Assembly (NCBI RefSeq): GCF_000003605.2 | Contig: NW_003143794.1 | Span: 660,658 to 724,657, forward strand | DNA length: 64,000 nucleotides | Direction of reading: 5' to 3' | Origin: Saccoglossus kowalevskii | Taxonomy: Eukaryota; Hemichordata; Enteropneusta; Harrimaniidae | Part shown: in pieces, positions 63,325 to 64,000 of the stretch | How the letters are laid out: each line of letters opens with the position of its first letter | How positions within the stretch are numbered: the first letter of the stretch is position 1 | Made by a program: the position numbers and the translations under genes | Notes under the pieces: model-generated | Told to the model about the DNA's origin: nothing | Seen by the model: the letters and a program-made list of their open reading frames with translations, nothing else | The model's database searches: none

Positions 63325-64000
63325 ACTGAAAACTCTATCTTATATGCGATTGGCTAAAGTAATGATTTTAATGATCTGCTATGTGATTGGCTATGCTAGG
63401 ACTTTGATCTTCTCTGCGATTGGCTAGGATAGGACTTTGATTTTCTCTTTGGCTAGGATAGGGCTTATCTTCTATATCATTGGCTAGGATAAGATTTATC
63501 TTCTCTGTGATTGGCTAGGATAGGACTTTGATTTGTTCTGAGATTGGCTAGGATAGTACTTATCTATGTGATTAGCTAGGATATGACTCATCTATGTGAT
63601 TGGCTAAGATAGGACTCATCTATGTGATTGGCTAGGATATGACTCATGTATGTGATTGGCTAGGATAGAACTCGCCTATGTGATTGGCTAGGATATGACT
63701 CATCTATGTGATTGGTTAGGATAAGATTTATCTTCTATGTGATTGGCTAGAATAAGATTTATCTTCTATGTGATTGGCTCGGATAAGACTTATCTTCTAT
63801 GTGATTGGCTAGGATAATCTTCTATGTGATTGGCTAGGATAGTACGGTATTTATCTTCTATGTGATTGGCTAGGATAATCTTCTATGTGATTGGCTAGGA
63901 TAAGATTTATCTTCTATGTGATTGGCTAGGATAGGACTTATCTTCTATGTGATTGGCTAGGATAGGACTCATCTAAGTGATTGGCTAGGATAGGACTCAT
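63325..64000. repeat. 28-33 bp minisatellite with a CCAAT box in nearly every unit, cut by window end
   Basis: About 22 units of the form TATGTGATTGGCTAGGATA followed by GGACTCATC, or AGATTTATCTTC. Unit length varies (28 bp in the 63560-63700 part, about 31 bp with ATCTTC). GATTGGCTA is an inverted CCAAT box, and many units also contain TTATCT or GATAAG, a GATA-factor site. The array runs off the end of the window. Confidence 0.9.

Overview
The window reads as animal nuclear DNA. It is AT-rich, with long introns flanked by GT-AG sites and a few compact genes set in repeats. Repeat types include LINE reverse-transcriptase relics, a Penelope-like relic, MITEs, three large minisatellite or satellite blocks and many microsatellites. 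The gene families are animal ones and the repeat mix suits a marine invertebrate (invertebrate deuterostome or lophotrochozoan). I cannot name a species from the sequence.

Layout. 1-4.6 kb: no recognised gene; a small TTAA-flanked MITE (2.04-2.19 kb) and a decayed Penelope-like retroelement (about 2.24-3.91 kb) with a hammerhead-ribozyme-like hairpin at its tail. 4.7-9.4 kb (+): a four-exon gene of the GPR180/TMEM145 family, 499 aa, with one GC-AG intron. 9.5-14.2 kb: intergenic, with a minus-strand LINE relic. 14.2-17.7 kb (-): two-exon COA4, a twin CX9C cytochrome c oxidase assembly factor. It is head-to-head, across a 230-bp promoter, with DTD2 (17.95-20.09 kb, +), the animal tRNA deacylase. 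A broken copy of DTD2 exon 3 follows at 20.6 kb. A second, divergent DTD2 paralog with the same exon plan lies at 25.05-28.53 kb.

31.0-32.05 kb is an 18-bp satellite that is open in five of six reading frames. 32-41.5 kb is almost featureless apart from microsatellites. 41.6-43.8 kb holds a promoter-like segment with a dead RecQ-like helicase start, then a 47-bp minisatellite with a LINE fragment between its pieces and a 0.5-kb MITE inserted in it. 47.6-48.2 kb is another LINE relic (-). At 51.8 kb starts the first coding exon of a secreted or membrane leucine-rich-repeat protein (+) whose remaining exons I cannot find in the window. 57.2-60.65 kb is a 20-bp satellite with two different higher-order patterns. 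63.3 kb to the end is a 28-33 bp minisatellite that carries an inverted CCAAT box in nearly every unit.

The most interesting biology is the DTD2 cluster. A canonical deacylase, a dead exon copy and an intact paralog lie within about 10 kb. The paralog keeps exon lengths and the PQ-TLGG motif, but the Gly-Pro dipeptide that defines the family's chiral-selectivity loop has become Gly-Leu. This points to tandem duplication with one copy possibly changed in substrate use. COA4 (mitochondrial inner-membrane assembly) and DTD2 (translation quality control) are both housekeeping genes, which fits their shared promoter.
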